A stretch of 64,000 bases of DNA from Paenibacillus amylolyticus (GCF_003719335.1 NZ_RIAS01000002.1:558001-622000), one strand, 5' to 3'. Shown: positions 1-8,582, counted from the first letter of the stretch. Numbers and translations: made by a program. Notes: generated by a model from the letters alone, not told the origin.

Positions 1-55
1 TAGGTAGTGAGTCTGGAGACTACCTGAGCGAAATGTTCCGGTTTGAGCGGGTCTA

Positions 56-260
56 AATCAGTTGAACTAGAGATTTTACACAGTCCACTCCGATGACAGA
101 ATAACCTTCCATTCGCTGTTATCCCCAGATTTTTTTGATTCCCTTTTCTAAAGTGAAAAATCCGGTGATAAGCATATGCTTCCGATGTAGCTTTCCTTCA
201 GAAAGCTTTTAGGCGAGCGCTTTGCTATTCCAGGTTTTTTCTGTTCTCTCCGTTAACGTG
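56..260 (-). repeat. Long copy A of a dispersed non-coding element
   Basis: This intergenic block closely matches 60046-60256, in the same orientation. Read on the minus strand it carries a run of hairpins: an AGCTTTC...GAAAGCT stem, the 12-bp palindrome AAGCATATGCTT, and a CCGGATTTT/AAAATCTGG stem. It ends with a module (about 61-106) that recurs at 16364-16409 and 48116-48161. The two long copies share long exact blocks across about 165 bp and differ mainly in the loop of the CCGGATTTT stem. No conserved reading frame is evident, so I read it as a structured non-coding or mobile-derived repeat. Confidence 0.75.
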
Positions 261-305
261 TAAAAGAAACTTTCAACTGATTTAGATGAATTGGTTATTT
301 CTAAA

Positions 306-348
306 GAAGACCCGAGGATGTCATGGTGACGTTCCCGGTCTTTTTTTT
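306..348 (+). terminator. Intrinsic terminator
   Basis: An imperfect stem with arms starting GAAGACC and ending CGGTCTT, including the inner pair GTCA/TGAC, is followed by eight T residues. It would stop plus-strand transcripts entering from the left of the window before tex. Confidence 0.6.
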
Positions 349-573
349 CGTCCAACGGGGAAGGATGTTTAGGAGTGCAATAACGCAAGTGACAGACGTG
401 CCATAGGAATGATAGAAATCTCAACGTGATTTTGTGATAATATAGAGTAGAGTGTTATTTAAAGCTTGAGAAGTTTGAGATCAACTTCGGATGATCGACC
501 ATACTGTTATTATGCAGCACAGCTGCCCTGAAATGAGTATTATGAACGATTCAGGAAGGAAAGAGGGATTTAT

Positions 574-2787
574 TTGTCTGAACAGGAAACGGTTCTGGAA
601 CCCAATGAAGAAACATTAAAGGCGGAACGCCAAGAACGAATCATCAAACAGGTAGCCAAGGAACTGTCACTGTCCTTGAAGCAGATTCGCACCACATCGG
701 AGCTTCTGGACGAAGGCAATACGATTCCATTTATCGCCCGCTACCGTAAAGAAATGACTGGAGAACTGGATGAGAACCAGCTGCGGCAGATTGAAGAACG
801 TCTGGTGTATTTGCGCAATCTGGAAGACCGTAAACTGGAAGTTATCCGTATTATAGAGGAACAGGGCAAGCTGACCAAAGAGTTGCAGAAATCCATTACG
901 CAAGCTGTCAAGCTGCAGGAAGTAGAGGATCTGTACCGTCCTTATCGTCAGAAACGGAAGACGCGTGCTAGTGTAGCCAAGGAAAAAGGCCTGGAGCCGC
1001 TCGCCGTATGGATCTGGGAACAGCCGAAACAAGGAGATGCACTTCAGGAGTCTGCGCGTTATATCAATGCAGAACTCGGGGTAGAGGATGCAGAGTCAGC
1101 TCTTCAAGGGGCTAAGGATATTCTCGCTGAAAATATTGCCGATGATGCAGCTATTCGTGCCTGGATTCGCAGATATACACTGGATCACGGCATGCTGACT
1201 TCAGAAGCCAAGGATACGGAGCAAGAGTCCGTATACGAGAATTATTACAGTTATCGCGAATTAGCCAAAAAGATGCCGCCGCACCGCATTCTTGCGATTA
1301 ACCGCGGAGAACGTGAAGGCATTCTCAAGGTTGGACTGGACGTGCAAGCCGAACCGGCTCATCGCCATATGGAAAGCCAAATCATTCGTGGTGCTTCTGT
1401 GGTGCAAGATATTTTGCGTGCCGTTATTGAAGATGCGTACAAACGGTTGATTGCTCCGTCCATTGAACGCGAAGTGCGTGCCGAGTTGACGGAAAAAGGA
1501 GAAAATCAGGCGATTTCGGTATTCTCCGCGAATCTTCGTAACCTGCTTTTACAGCCTCCGATTCATGGAAAACGCGTATTGGGTGTCGATCCGGCCTACC
1601 GGACAGGCTGTAAACTGGCGGTTGTCGACGATACAGGGAAGTTGCTCGAAGTAGCTGTAACTTACCCGACACCTCCTCATAACAAGAAGCGTGAAGCAGC
1701 GGAAGTGTTCCACCGGATGATCAAGCAGTATGATATCGGACTGATCGTTATTGGTAACGGGACAGGTTCGCGCGAAACAGAGCAGTTTGTAGCCGAGATC
1801 ATTCAGGAGAATGGTGACGAGAGCCTGGTTTACCTGATTGTGAACGAGGCTGGTGCAAGTGTGTACTCTGCATCCAAGCTTGCTCAGGAGGAGTTCCCGG
1901 ATCTGGATGTTGCCGAGCGCAGCGCTGCTTCTATTGCTCGCCGGGTGCAAGACCCGCTGGCTGAACTCGTTAAAATTGATCCAAAAGCGATTGGTGTCGG
2001 CCAATACCAGCATGATGTATCCCAGAAGGTTCTGGAAGAGAGCTTGAAGGCTGTCGTAGAATCTGCAGTTAACCATGTTGGCGTGGATGTTAATACGGCT
2101 TCACCTTCCTTGTTGTCATATGTTGCCGGTGTTAATGCAACCATTGCCAAAAACATCGTTAAATATCGCGAAGAGAACGGTCGTTTCACGAGCCGTCGCC
2201 AGTTGCAAAAAGTGCCACGTTTAGGTGCTAAAACGTATGAACAATGCGTAGGCTTTATGCGTATCTCGGAAGGGGAAAATCCACTGGATCGTACGCCAAT
2301 CCACCCTGAATCGTATAAGGTAGTTGATCTGCTCTTCAAAGAGCTTCAGGTCGAGTTGGACAAACTCGGAAGCAAAGAACTGTCTGTCCTTCTATCCGAA
2401 CAGCAGACAGAACAGTTGGCCGTTAAACTGAATGTCGGGGTGCCTACACTGCGTGACATTTTGGACAGTTTACAGCGCCCGGGTCGTGACCCTCGTGAAG
2501 AGATGCCGCTGCCGATTTTCCGCACCGATGTACTCAAGATTGAAGATCTGGTGGAAGGTATGGAATTGCAAGGTACCGTTCGCAACGTCATTGACTTTGG
2601 TGCCTTCGTTGACATCGGCATCAAGAGTGATGGGCTTGTCCATATCTCTCAACTGAGTAACGGGTACGTTAAACATCCGATGGATGTTGTTTCCGTTGGG
2701 GATAATGTGACCGTCTGGGTGATGAATGTGGATACGAAAAAAGGTCGTGTTGGCCTGACGATGAAAAAACCTGCATCTGCAAATTAA
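574..2787 (+). CDS. tex: Tex family RNA-binding transcriptional accessory protein
   Basis: This 737-aa protein has the full Tex architecture. An N-terminal helical region is followed by a YqgF/RNase H-like fold beginning near residue 337 (GVDPAYRTG), helix-hairpin-helix repeats around 490-560 (NTASPSLLSYVAG, LGAKTYEQC) and a C-terminal S1 RNA-binding domain from about residue 658 (GTVRNVIDFGAFVDIG). Tex proteins bind nucleic acid and act around transcription in the cytoplasm; the exact role is unsettled. The start is TTG at 574 behind AGGAAGGAAAGAGGG. The Bacillus order tex-cmpA-sprT is preserved here. The length is normal for the family. Confidence 0.96.
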   Translation: MSEQETVLEPNEETLKAERQERIIKQVAKELSLSLKQIRTTSELLDEGNTIPFIARYRKEMTGELDENQLRQIEERLVYLRNLEDRKLEVIRIIEEQGKLTKELQKSITQAVKLQEVEDLYRPYRQKRKTRASVAKEKGLEPLAVWIWEQPKQGDALQESARYINAELGVEDAESALQGAKDILAENIADDAAIRAWIRRYTLDHGMLTSEAKDTEQESVYENYYSYRELAKKMPPHRILAINRGEREGILKVGLDVQAEPAHRHMESQIIRGASVVQDILRAVIEDAYKRLIAPSIEREVRAELTEKGENQAISVFSANLRNLLLQPPIHGKRVLGVDPAYRTGCKLAVVDDTGKLLEVAVTYPTPPHNKKREAAEVFHRMIKQYDIGLIVIGNGTGSRETEQFVAEIIQENGDESLVYLIVNEAGASVYSASKLAQEEFPDLDVAERSAASIARRVQDPLAELVKIDPKAIGVGQYQHDVSQKVLEESLKAVVESAVNHVGVDVNTASPSLLSYVAGVNATIAKNIVKYREENGRFTSRRQLQKVPRLGAKTYEQCVGFMRISEGENPLDRTPIHPESYKVVDLLFKELQVELDKLGSKELSVLLSEQQTEQLAVKLNVGVPTLRDILDSLQRPGRDPREEMPLPIFRTDVLKIEDLVEGMELQGTVRNVIDFGAFVDIGIKSDGLVHISQLSNGYVKHPMDVVSVGDNVTVWVMNVDTKKGRVGLTMKKPASAN

Positions 2788-2872
2788 TTATGAATTATCG
2801 TTCTGGCATCATGATGTGATGTCAAAGTCAGCATACGTCCGCAAAAGTATATGCGTGTAAACGTATAAGGGG

Positions 2873-2903
2873 ACAGCCTTCCCGCATGGGGAAGGCTGTT
2901 TGC
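2873..2903 (+). terminator. Terminator-like hairpin after tex
   Basis: A perfect 11-bp stem (ACAGCCTTCCC/GGGAAGGCTGT) with a short loop lies about 85 bases after the tex stop. The T tract is weak (GTTTGCTGTT), so termination may be partial. It also separates tex from the convergent cmpA gene. Confidence 0.55.
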
Positions 2904-2963
2904 TGTTAAGTATTATCCTTTTTCGTGCAATGGTATGGATTGGGATGGTTTGGTTTACAAGGC

Positions 2964-3107
2964 TTAAATTTCGTTCTCCATGTTGCGCTGTGAACCGCTG
3001 GCAGGTTTGTTGCGATAGAAGTACCAGCATTCGTTCAGCAACTTGATTTGACGACTGTCCTTTTTGTGGAACGCTCGCATGAGTTGGTTGCAGAGCCATT
3101 GAGGCAA
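2964..3107 (-). CDS. cmpA: Cortex morphogenetic protein CmpA
   Basis: A 47-codon gene with a TTG start at 3107 and AAGGAGGAG placed 5-8 bases upstream. The product begins MPQWLCNQLMRAF and contains the hallmark block QIKLLNECWYFYRNK, which matches the short CmpA protein of Bacillus subtilis (known to act in SpoIVA quality control and cortex assembly during sporulation). Its place between tex and sprT is also the Bacillus arrangement. The C-terminal tail is about ten residues longer than the 37-aa Bacillus protein. Expression in the mother cell is inferred from the family. It marks the host as a spore former. Confidence 0.9.
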   Translation of the reverse strand: MPQWLCNQLMRAFHKKDSRQIKLLNECWYFYRNKPASGSQRNMENEI

Positions 3108-3472
3108 AGGAATCTCCTCCTTTTGCTAATTCATCTGTACGTTAGCATATGTGGCAATAGCCTGGACTGTGCGAGATAACTCCATGTCAATTGAAAATTG
3201 AAAATGATCATAATCTGTTGAACCGGAACGAATCGCATCCTTTTGGCGACAAACTAAGGTTGCTGGGCTGAAGTGATGTCGTTAGTGCGGTGGGCCAAGC
3301 TCAAAAAAACAAGGATGAAAAAACAAGAAAAAAGCACATTCCCCGGTGCGGGAAGTGCGCCTTTTGCATTGTAATGAATTTTGCCTATCAAAAGAGAAGA
3401 ACTACAATATTGCGTTAATGAATGGTCATACATCAGATTTTTAAAACGAAGTCATCTCCCTATGAAGGAGAA
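3108..3472. other. Intergenic region between cmpA and the next minus-strand gene
   Basis: This 365-base stretch contains the cmpA ribosome-binding site and presumably its promoter at the left, and the terminator of the gene at 3473-3823 near 3325-3359. I see no further gene. Confidence 0.5.
3325..3359 (-). terminator. Intrinsic terminator of the minus-strand gene at 3473
   Basis: Read on the minus strand, a GC-rich stem (GCACTTCCC with GGGGAATGTGC) is followed by a T-rich tract complementary to the A run at 3325-3333. It lies about 110 bases beyond the stop codon of the gene at 3473-3823. Confidence 0.6.
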
Positions 3473-3823
3473 CTACTCCATCTCTTCTTCATACCATTGT
3501 TCCAATTGGGCCTGTAGTGCCCGGATCTCGGTAAGCAGGGAAATCAAAGGATAATTGCTTTCACGCAGAGCGGCAAAACGAGCTTCAAGGGCATTGATAT
3601 AATCAAGGCCGCCAATGATGGACAAGTTTTCGTTTAACAGATCGAGATGATCACATTCGGCAATAGCCCAGGGTAGAACGGGTACATCTGTTGCCGTGAG
3701 TTTGTCGATTTCCTTGTGCAGACGCAGATTAAGAGCGCTGAGCTGATAAGCATAGTCCGCGGGCATTTCAACAAACTGCAATTGTTGTTCCTGCTGCAGG
3801 ATGACGTAGCGCATTGTAGGCAT
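3473..3823 (-). CDS. Conserved hypothetical protein, charged and helical
   Basis: This 116-aa protein is not confidently assigned to a named family. It begins MPTMRYVILQQEQQLQF, contains DYAYQLSALNLRLHKEID and an acidic, Glu-rich C-terminus (LEQWYEEEME). There is no signal peptide or membrane segment. I place the start at ATG 3823 because GAGGGGAG lies 11-13 bases upstream; an upstream in-frame ATG at 3850 has no ribosome-binding site. It has its own terminator and is convergent with cmpA. The high leucine and glutamate content suggests a soluble helical protein. Function unknown. Confidence 0.75.
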   Translation of the reverse strand: MPTMRYVILQQEQQLQFVEMPADYAYQLSALNLRLHKEIDKLTATDVPVLPWAIAECDHLDLLNENLSIIGGLDYINALEARFAALRESNYPLISLLTEIRALQAQLEQWYEEEME

Positions 3824-3942
3824 AACGAGTATTAATCTCCCCTCATACATTCTACTTGACAGTGTAGCCTACGAAACGGTTAAAATTCAAGTATTGTACA
3901 GGAAAAACAGTGTGCTCGAGCGGGTGGAGAGAGAGGAGAATG

Positions 3943-4404
3943 ATGGAAAATAAGGAATTGCAACAATGGATCGAGCAGATTTCTCTGGAGCATTTCGGAG
4001 TTCCGTTTACTCATGAAGCAATATTTAACCGTCGTCTAACGACAACAGGTGGGCGATATATGCTCAAAAGCCATCGGATCGAGATAAATCCACATCAGTT
4101 AGAAGTCTACGGAAAAGACGAGGTTGAGAAAATTATCAAACATGAATTATGCCACTATCATCTGCATATTCGAGGGCGGGGATACCAGCATAGAGATCCG
4201 GAATTCAAGGCGCTATTGCAAAAAGTGGGTGGCTCAAGGTTCTGTCAGTCTCTCCCCGGAGACAAGGGCAGAAAACCGCTGCCGTATCGGTACAAGCTGG
4301 TCTGCAAGAGCTGCGGGATGGAATATTTGCGTAAACGGAAAATAGATCCCCAGCGTTATCGCTGCGGTCGTTGTTCTGGCAAACTTACACTTCAAACCAT
4401 CTGA
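3943..4404 (+). CDS. SprT-like family protein
   Basis: This 153-aa protein carries the zincin-type motif HELCH (residues 67-71) followed by H-R-D-P-E-F. A C-terminal zinc ribbon with two CxxC pairs (CKSC near 122, CGRC near 141) completes the SprT/YdcK pattern. SprT-like proteins resemble the protease core of SPRTN; in Bacillus the role of YdcK is not established. The start at ATG 3943 has AGAGGAG four bases upstream; another ATG lies directly before it at 3940. The neighbourhood (tex, cmpA, then tRNA genes) matches the Bacillus arrangement. Confidence 0.9.
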   Translation: MENKELQQWIEQISLEHFGVPFTHEAIFNRRLTTTGGRYMLKSHRIEINPHQLEVYGKDEVEKIIKHELCHYHLHIRGRGYQHRDPEFKALLQKVGGSRFCQSLPGDKGRKPLPYRYKLVCKSCGMEYLRKRKIDPQRYRCGRCSGKLTLQTI

Positions 4405-4449
4405 TGTACACTATGAATAATCTGTTGTAGAAAGTGAGTCAAAGGCAGG

Positions 4450-4478
4450 TTGACTTGAATTATTAATCATGATAAATT
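4450..4478 (+). promoter_or_regulatory. Probable tRNA promoter
   Basis: TTGACT at 4450-4455 and TAAATT at 4473-4478 are separated by 17 bases, ending about 20 bases before tRNA-Asn. The position suits a vegetative sigma promoter for the tRNA-Asn/tRNA-Ser pair. Confidence 0.5.
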
Positions 4479-4498
4479 AATGTTATTCAAGTTAATTT

Positions 4499-4574
4499 TC
4501 CCTGATAGCTCAGTTGGTAGAGCACTCGACTGTTAATCGAGTTGTCACAGGTTCGAGTCCTGTTCGGGGAGCCA
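4499..4574 (+). tRNA. tRNA-Asn (GTT)
   Basis: A complete cloverleaf: acceptor TCCCTGA pairs with TCGGGGA (one T-G pair), D arm AGCTCAGTTGGTAGAGC, anticodon loop CTGTTAA with GTT at 4532-4534, T arm CAGGTTCGAGTCCTG, discriminator G and an encoded CCA. It is followed after six bases by tRNA-Ser, so the two are probably co-transcribed. Confidence 0.96.
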
Positions 4575-4580
4575 TTTCTT

Positions 4581-4669
4581 GGAGAGATACCCAAGTGGCT
4601 ATAAGGGGACCCTCTGCTAAGGGGTTAGACTGCGTAAGCGGTGCGAGGGTTCGAATCCCTCTCTCTCCG
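4581..4669 (+). tRNA. tRNA-Ser (GCT)
   Basis: An 89-base class II tRNA with acceptor GGAGAGA pairing with TCTCTCC, anticodon GCT at 4616-4618, a long variable arm (TGCGTAAGCGGTGCG) and T arm AGGGTTCGAATCCCT. CCA is not encoded. It is the second gene of the tRNA-Asn/tRNA-Ser unit and is followed by a strong terminator. Confidence 0.95.
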
Positions 4670-4694
4670 TTCTGAATATACTTTATACATTTTT

Positions 4695-4746
4695 AATCCT
4701 CTTTACGTGAATGAGTAAACTCTTCATGTAAAGAGGATTTTTTGGT
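4695..4746. terminator. Bidirectional terminator after tRNA-Ser
   Basis: A 17-bp stem (AATCCTCTTTACGTGAA with TTCATGTAAAGAGGATT, one mismatch) is followed by T6 on the plus strand. It closes the tRNA unit, and with the A-rich left flank it can also end the convergent ArsR gene. Confidence 0.9.
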
Positions 4747-4765
4747 TTTTTAGCATCTGAGCCGT

Positions 4766-5464
4766 TTACAGGGAAATCCCCAAAAGCTCGTACAAACCTG
4801 ATTTTCCAGCCTCGGTCACTTCAACAGAGCGACTTCCTGTTTTTTGACGAATCCAATCCAGTTCAAGTAATCGGTGAACGAGCTGCTCACCAAGCAAGCC
4901 GGACAGGTGATGACGGCGTTCGCTCCAGTCCAGACATTTACGAGCGATGGCCCGGCGTGATCCTGGCTTCAATTGTAGCTTAATTCCAAATGAGCTAAAC
5001 CACTGCAATCCTTTTTCCGTAATTAGATAATCCTTGTCTTGCACTTCTTTGTGTTCAACCAGATAACCTCTTTTGAGCAATGCTTCGCAGAGTAAAACCC
5101 CGAGTTTCCCGGCTAGATGACCGTAACAGGTGCGAGCATAACTTAATTGTTGCAGTTGATTGGATTGCTTCAATGAGCGAATCTGTGCAGGTGGAGCGAT
5201 GCTGGCCATTTTCTCAATCAGATCCGCAATGTCCTCGTTCGCGAGACGATAATACCGATGACGACCTTGCTGTTCTACTTCCAATAGTCCTCCCGTTACA
5301 AGTTTAGCAAGGTGATTACTTGCGGTCTGTGGACTGACCGCGGCCATATAGGCCAGCTCGCCGGCAGGTAGAGCCCTTCCATCCAGCAAAGCGGAGAGAA
5401 ATATAGAACGGCTTGTATCAGCAATAAGTGAGGCGATAACAGTGATATTCGGATATGCATTCAT
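4766..5464 (-). CDS. ArsR family winged-helix regulator
   Basis: A 232-aa protein with an N-terminal ArsR-type winged helix: VSPQTASNHLAKLVTGGLLEVEQ is the recognition region and GRHRYYRLA the wing. The C-terminal ~130 residues form a second helical region ending in a winged-helix-like segment. No CxC metal-binding signature is visible in the DNA-binding helix, so a metal effector is not indicated. It is divergent, by under 80 bases, from the flavin reductase gene, which is the likely target. Start at ATG 5464. Confidence 0.85.
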   Translation of the reverse strand: MNAYPNITVIASLIADTSRSIFLSALLDGRALPAGELAYMAAVSPQTASNHLAKLVTGGLLEVEQQGRHRYYRLANEDIADLIEKMASIAPPAQIRSLKQSNQLQQLSYARTCYGHLAGKLGVLLCEALLKRGYLVEHKEVQDKDYLITEKGLQWFSSFGIKLQLKPGSRRAIARKCLDWSERRHHLSGLLGEQLVHRLLELDWIRQKTGSRSVEVTEAGKSGLYELLGISL

Positions 5465-5538
5465 ACTTCGATGATAATTGAAATAATGCTGTATTACAAT
5501 TGGCTATGAATTCATTATCTGAACAGGAGAGGTATAAG

Positions 5539-6192
5539 GTGAGCAACGATATGAAGCAACAGTATAGCACAAAACAAACGACCCAATCGGCTCAGATGAA
5601 TCAGCACGAGATTATCAACCCCAGTATTTTATACTATGGCACCCCTGTTATCATCCTTAGTACTTTAAACGAAGATGGGTCTACGAATCTTTCCCCATTA
5701 TCGTCTTCTTGGGCGCTGGGGGATTGTCTGGTGCTAGGGATAGGTACACAGGGCAAGGCTTATGAGAATCTCTGTCATCATCCTGAATGTGTTATTAATC
5801 TGCCGGATGACTCGATGTGGGGAAAAGTTGAAGCGCTGGGGCGGTTGACGGGAAGCTCTCCCGTGCCAGAAGTTAAAGAACAAATGGGATATACGTTTTG
5901 CCAAGATAAATTTAGGACAGTAGGTCTGACGTCTCAAAGTTCAGTTCAAGTAGCGCCAGATAAAATAGCTGAATGTCCGCTTCAGATTGAAGCGGCTGTA
6001 CAATATATACGTATCCCGGAGCATACGCCGAATATGGCGATTGTAGAAGTGAAAGCGGTGAAGGTGCATGCACATTCTCATTTGATATCAGATAGCAATA
6101 AGATTGATCCGAAGCAATGGCATCCGTTGATTTATAATTTCAGGCATTATTACGGACTTGGGGAGAGACAAGGGGAGAATTTTCGGGCATAG
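5539..6192 (+). CDS. Flavin reductase family protein (FMN-binding split barrel)
   Basis: This 217-aa protein shows the FMN-binding split-barrel pattern: a first strand TPVIILSTLNEDGSTNLSPL, then SSSWALGDCLVLGIG and a mid-protein ECVINLP. Members bind FMN and either reduce free flavin or work as small oxidoreductases; the substrate here is not evident. GTG at 5539 is chosen because AGGAGAGG lies six bases upstream; an upstream in-frame TTG (5500) lacks a ribosome-binding site. Its divergent partner is an ArsR regulator, so a stress-inducible oxidoreductase is plausible. Confidence 0.82.
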   Translation: MSNDMKQQYSTKQTTQSAQMNQHEIINPSILYYGTPVIILSTLNEDGSTNLSPLSSSWALGDCLVLGIGTQGKAYENLCHHPECVINLPDDSMWGKVEALGRLTGSSPVPEVKEQMGYTFCQDKFRTVGLTSQSSVQVAPDKIAECPLQIEAAVQYIRIPEHTPNMAIVEVKAVKVHAHSHLISDSNKIDPKQWHPLIYNFRHYYGLGERQGENFRA

Positions 6193-6276
6193 AAATAAAT
6201 GGCTGATGAGATCGAGTAAGAGGCCAAATAAGAGGTCGAGTGAGAATTACACTCCTTGGCATGTTGCGGAACCAAA

Positions 6277-6324
6277 AAAACAAGCACAGGCTGGCTCGGT
6301 TAAGGAGACTGCTGTGCTTGTTTT
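6277..6324. terminator. Bidirectional terminator
   Basis: AAAACAAGCACAG pairs with CTGTGCTTGTTTT around a 22-base loop. It sits between the convergent flavin reductase gene and the HAD phosphatase gene and can serve both. Confidence 0.75.
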
Positions 6325-6362
6325 CACTTCACTAATGTCATTAACCTTTCATTGGCCTTGTA

Positions 6363-7256
6363 TTAGCCCTCCGAGACAATCGTTTCTTCTGGAGCGATCG
6401 GTTTGCCTTCTAACAGGCTATGAATCGCATGAGCGACGCCATGCTCCACATTGGTCCGTGTAATCGTTTTAGCCAACGCACGAATTTCGGGTTCGGCATT
6501 GCCCATTGCGATACCTAGCCCAGCCATTTGCAACATGGAAACATCATTAAAGTTATCTCCGATAGCGGCTGTGTCTTTCATCGAAATGTTCAAATGCTCC
6601 GCCAGTTTGGAGAGGGCATTGCCTTTGGATACATCCGGGTGCTGCATTTCAAAATTATGCTCAAAGGAGACAACCATTGCAACATCGGTTCTGGAAGAGA
6701 AGTATTCTCGTCCGAGTTGCACTTTTTCAGGATTCATCGAGAAGGCCATAATATTGTAAATGCATGCTTCTGCCGGAATTTCAAGGTGGCTGTTCACACG
6801 ATGATAGTCTTTTTTAGTGTAATGTTTCTTGATTGAATGGATCATCCGCTCGATATCTTCACCGGGTTTTGAACCTAGGACACGTTCGAGCTCGGCGAGC
6901 ATCGTTTCATGCGTACTGATTGCAGCGAAGATGCCCATCTGAGTTGAAGCTTCATAATAGATATGCTGATCTTCCAGCCATTGCATGACAGAAGCGGCTG
7001 TTTCGCGTTCCAAAGGGAGGTGGAATAAGCGTTCTCCATTCTCATCATGAATGGTCGCGCCGTTGGAACCGATAATTGGTGTTTTGATTCCCCCTTGGCG
7101 GCTGATCGCCACAACATCTGAATATACGCGTCCGGTCGCTATGGTGACTTTCATGCCAGTCTGTTGCGCCTTCTGGATGGCATCGGCGTTCTCGCGGCTA
7201 ATTTGGCTGTCTCGATTCAACAATGTTCCATCTAGATCGGTAGCAAATAATTTCAT
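6363..7256 (-). CDS. Cof-type HAD-IIB phosphatase
   Basis: A 297-aa HAD hydrolase. Motif I is FATDLDGTLLN (nucleophile Asp7, general acid Asp9); motif II is TIATGR; motif IV is AIGDNFNDVSML. The large cap between motifs II and III is of the C2B type found in Cof/YkrA-like phosphatases, which dephosphorylate sugar phosphates or flavin-related metabolites. The gene is five bases downstream of a DeoR regulator and almost certainly in its operon, suggesting a sugar-phosphate substrate. The ATG start lies at 7256. Confidence 0.92.
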   Translation of the reverse strand: MKLFATDLDGTLLNRDSQISRENADAIQKAQQTGMKVTIATGRVYSDVVAISRQGGIKTPIIGSNGATIHDENGERLFHLPLERETAASVMQWLEDQHIYYEASTQMGIFAAISTHETMLAELERVLGSKPGEDIERMIHSIKKHYTKKDYHRVNSHLEIPAEACIYNIMAFSMNPEKVQLGREYFSSRTDVAMVVSFEHNFEMQHPDVSKGNALSKLAEHLNISMKDTAAIGDNFNDVSMLQMAGLGIAMGNAEPEIRALAKTITRTNVEHGVAHAIHSLLEGKPIAPEETIVSEG

Positions 7257-7261
7257 ATCTT

Positions 7262-8038
7262 TTACAACTCCTTATCTTGTGTAGGTTCGGGGATTAAAAT
7301 CTCAACCTTTTGCTCGTTTAAAAAATCTAGCCATTCCTGATCCGGCCATTGATCTGTAATTAATACATCTACCAGTGACCAATCTGCAAAACGATAACCG
7401 TAACGTTTGCCCATCTTGGAATGATCGGCGAGCACAATGACCTTTTTGGCGGATTTCATCATCTGATGTTTGATCTTGCCTTCTTCTTCGGAAGCACTGA
7501 ATCCATCCATCGTAAAACCACCAATGCCAATAAAGGCTTTATCCACATAGTAGTGGGAGAGTGTCTCAATAACAGGTGTTCCATAGACATAACGCTGTTC
7601 CTTATCTAATCGGCCCCCGAGCAGTCGAATCTGGACAGCTGTGTGTTTGGAGAGCGAATCAGCAGAATGGATGGAATTTGTAATAACAGTACAGGATTTA
7701 CCGTTCAAATTCTCTGCGCAGGATTGAACGGTTGTGGAGGAATCCAAAATGATCGTTTCTCCTGAACGAACCAGAGCCGCGGCCAGTTTGCCAATGGCCC
7801 GTTTTTCTTCAGATACATACTTCAGCCGATCTTGATACGACTTGAACTCTTGTGGGGGAGAGGGGAGGATTGCACCGCCGCGTGTGCGAATAATGGCTTC
7901 CTGTTCTTCAAGTTTAATCAGATCCCGGCGTGCTGTATCTCGTGAGACATCAAATAAAGATACAATCTCTTCTGCCGAGATACGATGATGTTTGCGCAGG
8001 TGCTCTATGATGAGTTGCATGCGTTCTTCTTGAAACAA
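7262..8038 (-). CDS. DeoR/GlpR family transcriptional regulator
   Basis: This 258-aa repressor-type protein has the DeoR N-terminal helix-turn-helix (RISAEEIVSLFDVSRDTARR, then GGAIL) and the C-terminal sugar-phosphate sensor domain (ETIILDSSTTVQSCAENL; IGIGGFTMDGFSASEEEGK). It starts at TTG 8038 with GGAGG eight bases upstream. Members respond to phosphorylated sugars. It is the first gene of a two-gene operon with the Cof-type phosphatase and is expected to control that operon, possibly itself included. Confidence 0.93.
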   Translation of the reverse strand: MFQEERMQLIIEHLRKHHRISAEEIVSLFDVSRDTARRDLIKLEEQEAIIRTRGGAILPSPPQEFKSYQDRLKYVSEEKRAIGKLAAALVRSGETIILDSSTTVQSCAENLNGKSCTVITNSIHSADSLSKHTAVQIRLLGGRLDKEQRYVYGTPVIETLSHYYVDKAFIGIGGFTMDGFSASEEEGKIKHQMMKSAKKVIVLADHSKMGKRYGYRFADWSLVDVLITDQWPDQEWLDFLNEQKVEILIPEPTQDKEL

Positions 8039-8391
8039 ACGTAAAGCCTCCTTATATTCATGGATGACCGTGCGTTGTACTATAGTTTAATTATAAGTAA
8101 TTATAATGTGATCTGCAATATTTTAAGGGAGAATAAGTTTTTGTAAGTTTTTTGATCATTAATTTACAAAATTAAAGTATAGTCATGACACGAATATGAT
8201 TTTGGATTTAAAGAGTAAAGTTTAAATTAAGAAGAGAGATAAGCAGACAAGATGTAGACTGATCGGATAAAAAATGACCTGTAAATACAAGCGAAAATTT
8301 GGATTTTAAAAGAAAATAAAAAAAGTATTGCACTATTCTATTTTTCTGTGGTATACTCATTCTTGTCGCCAAGAAGACAAGATGTTTATAA
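8039..8391. other. AT-rich intergenic region
   Basis: This 353-base gap is strongly AT-rich. It holds the upstream region of the DeoR operon on the left and the tRNA promoter on the right. I see no credible gene. Confidence 0.5.
8328..8357 (+). promoter_or_regulatory. Promoter of the tRNA-Glu/Lys/Leu unit
   Basis: TTGCAC at 8328-8333 and TATACT at 8352-8357 are separated by 18 bases, 34 bases before tRNA-Glu. This is a good vegetative sigma promoter and the only one seen before the three tRNA genes. Confidence 0.75.
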
Positions 8392-8463
8392 GGCCCGTTG
8401 GTCAAGGGGTTAAGACACCTCCCTTTCACGGAGGTAACAGGGGTTCGAATCCCCTACGGGTCA
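8392..8463 (+). tRNA. tRNA-Glu (TTC)
   Basis: Acceptor GGCCCGT pairs with ACGGGTC, anticodon TTC at 8425-8427 in loop CTTTCAC, T arm GGGGTTCGAATCCCC, discriminator A, no encoded CCA. It is the first gene of a three-tRNA run. Confidence 0.95.
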
Positions 8464-8582
8464 TAGTATTACCTCATTATTCACCGTTAAGAGATTCGCC
8501 TTTGAGAAGGATTTCTTTGAAAGTCACTGCTCTGTAACATCCGATAGGAAGCATGGCATAACATCAGGTGAAGTTACATTGA

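Larger units (their letters stand above)
1..573. other. Intergenic region upstream of tex
   Basis: There is no credible gene here. The left part holds the dispersed element (56-260). A terminator-like hairpin follows at 306-348. About 420-470 is AT-rich with a GATAAT-like -10 hexamer near 436, which could serve tex, but I see no matching -35. Short minus-strand frames in this stretch have no ribosome-binding site. Confidence 0.6.

Noticed and set aside
1549..2076. Minus-strand frames within tex
   Set aside because: Antisense to a complete conserved gene; no independent support.
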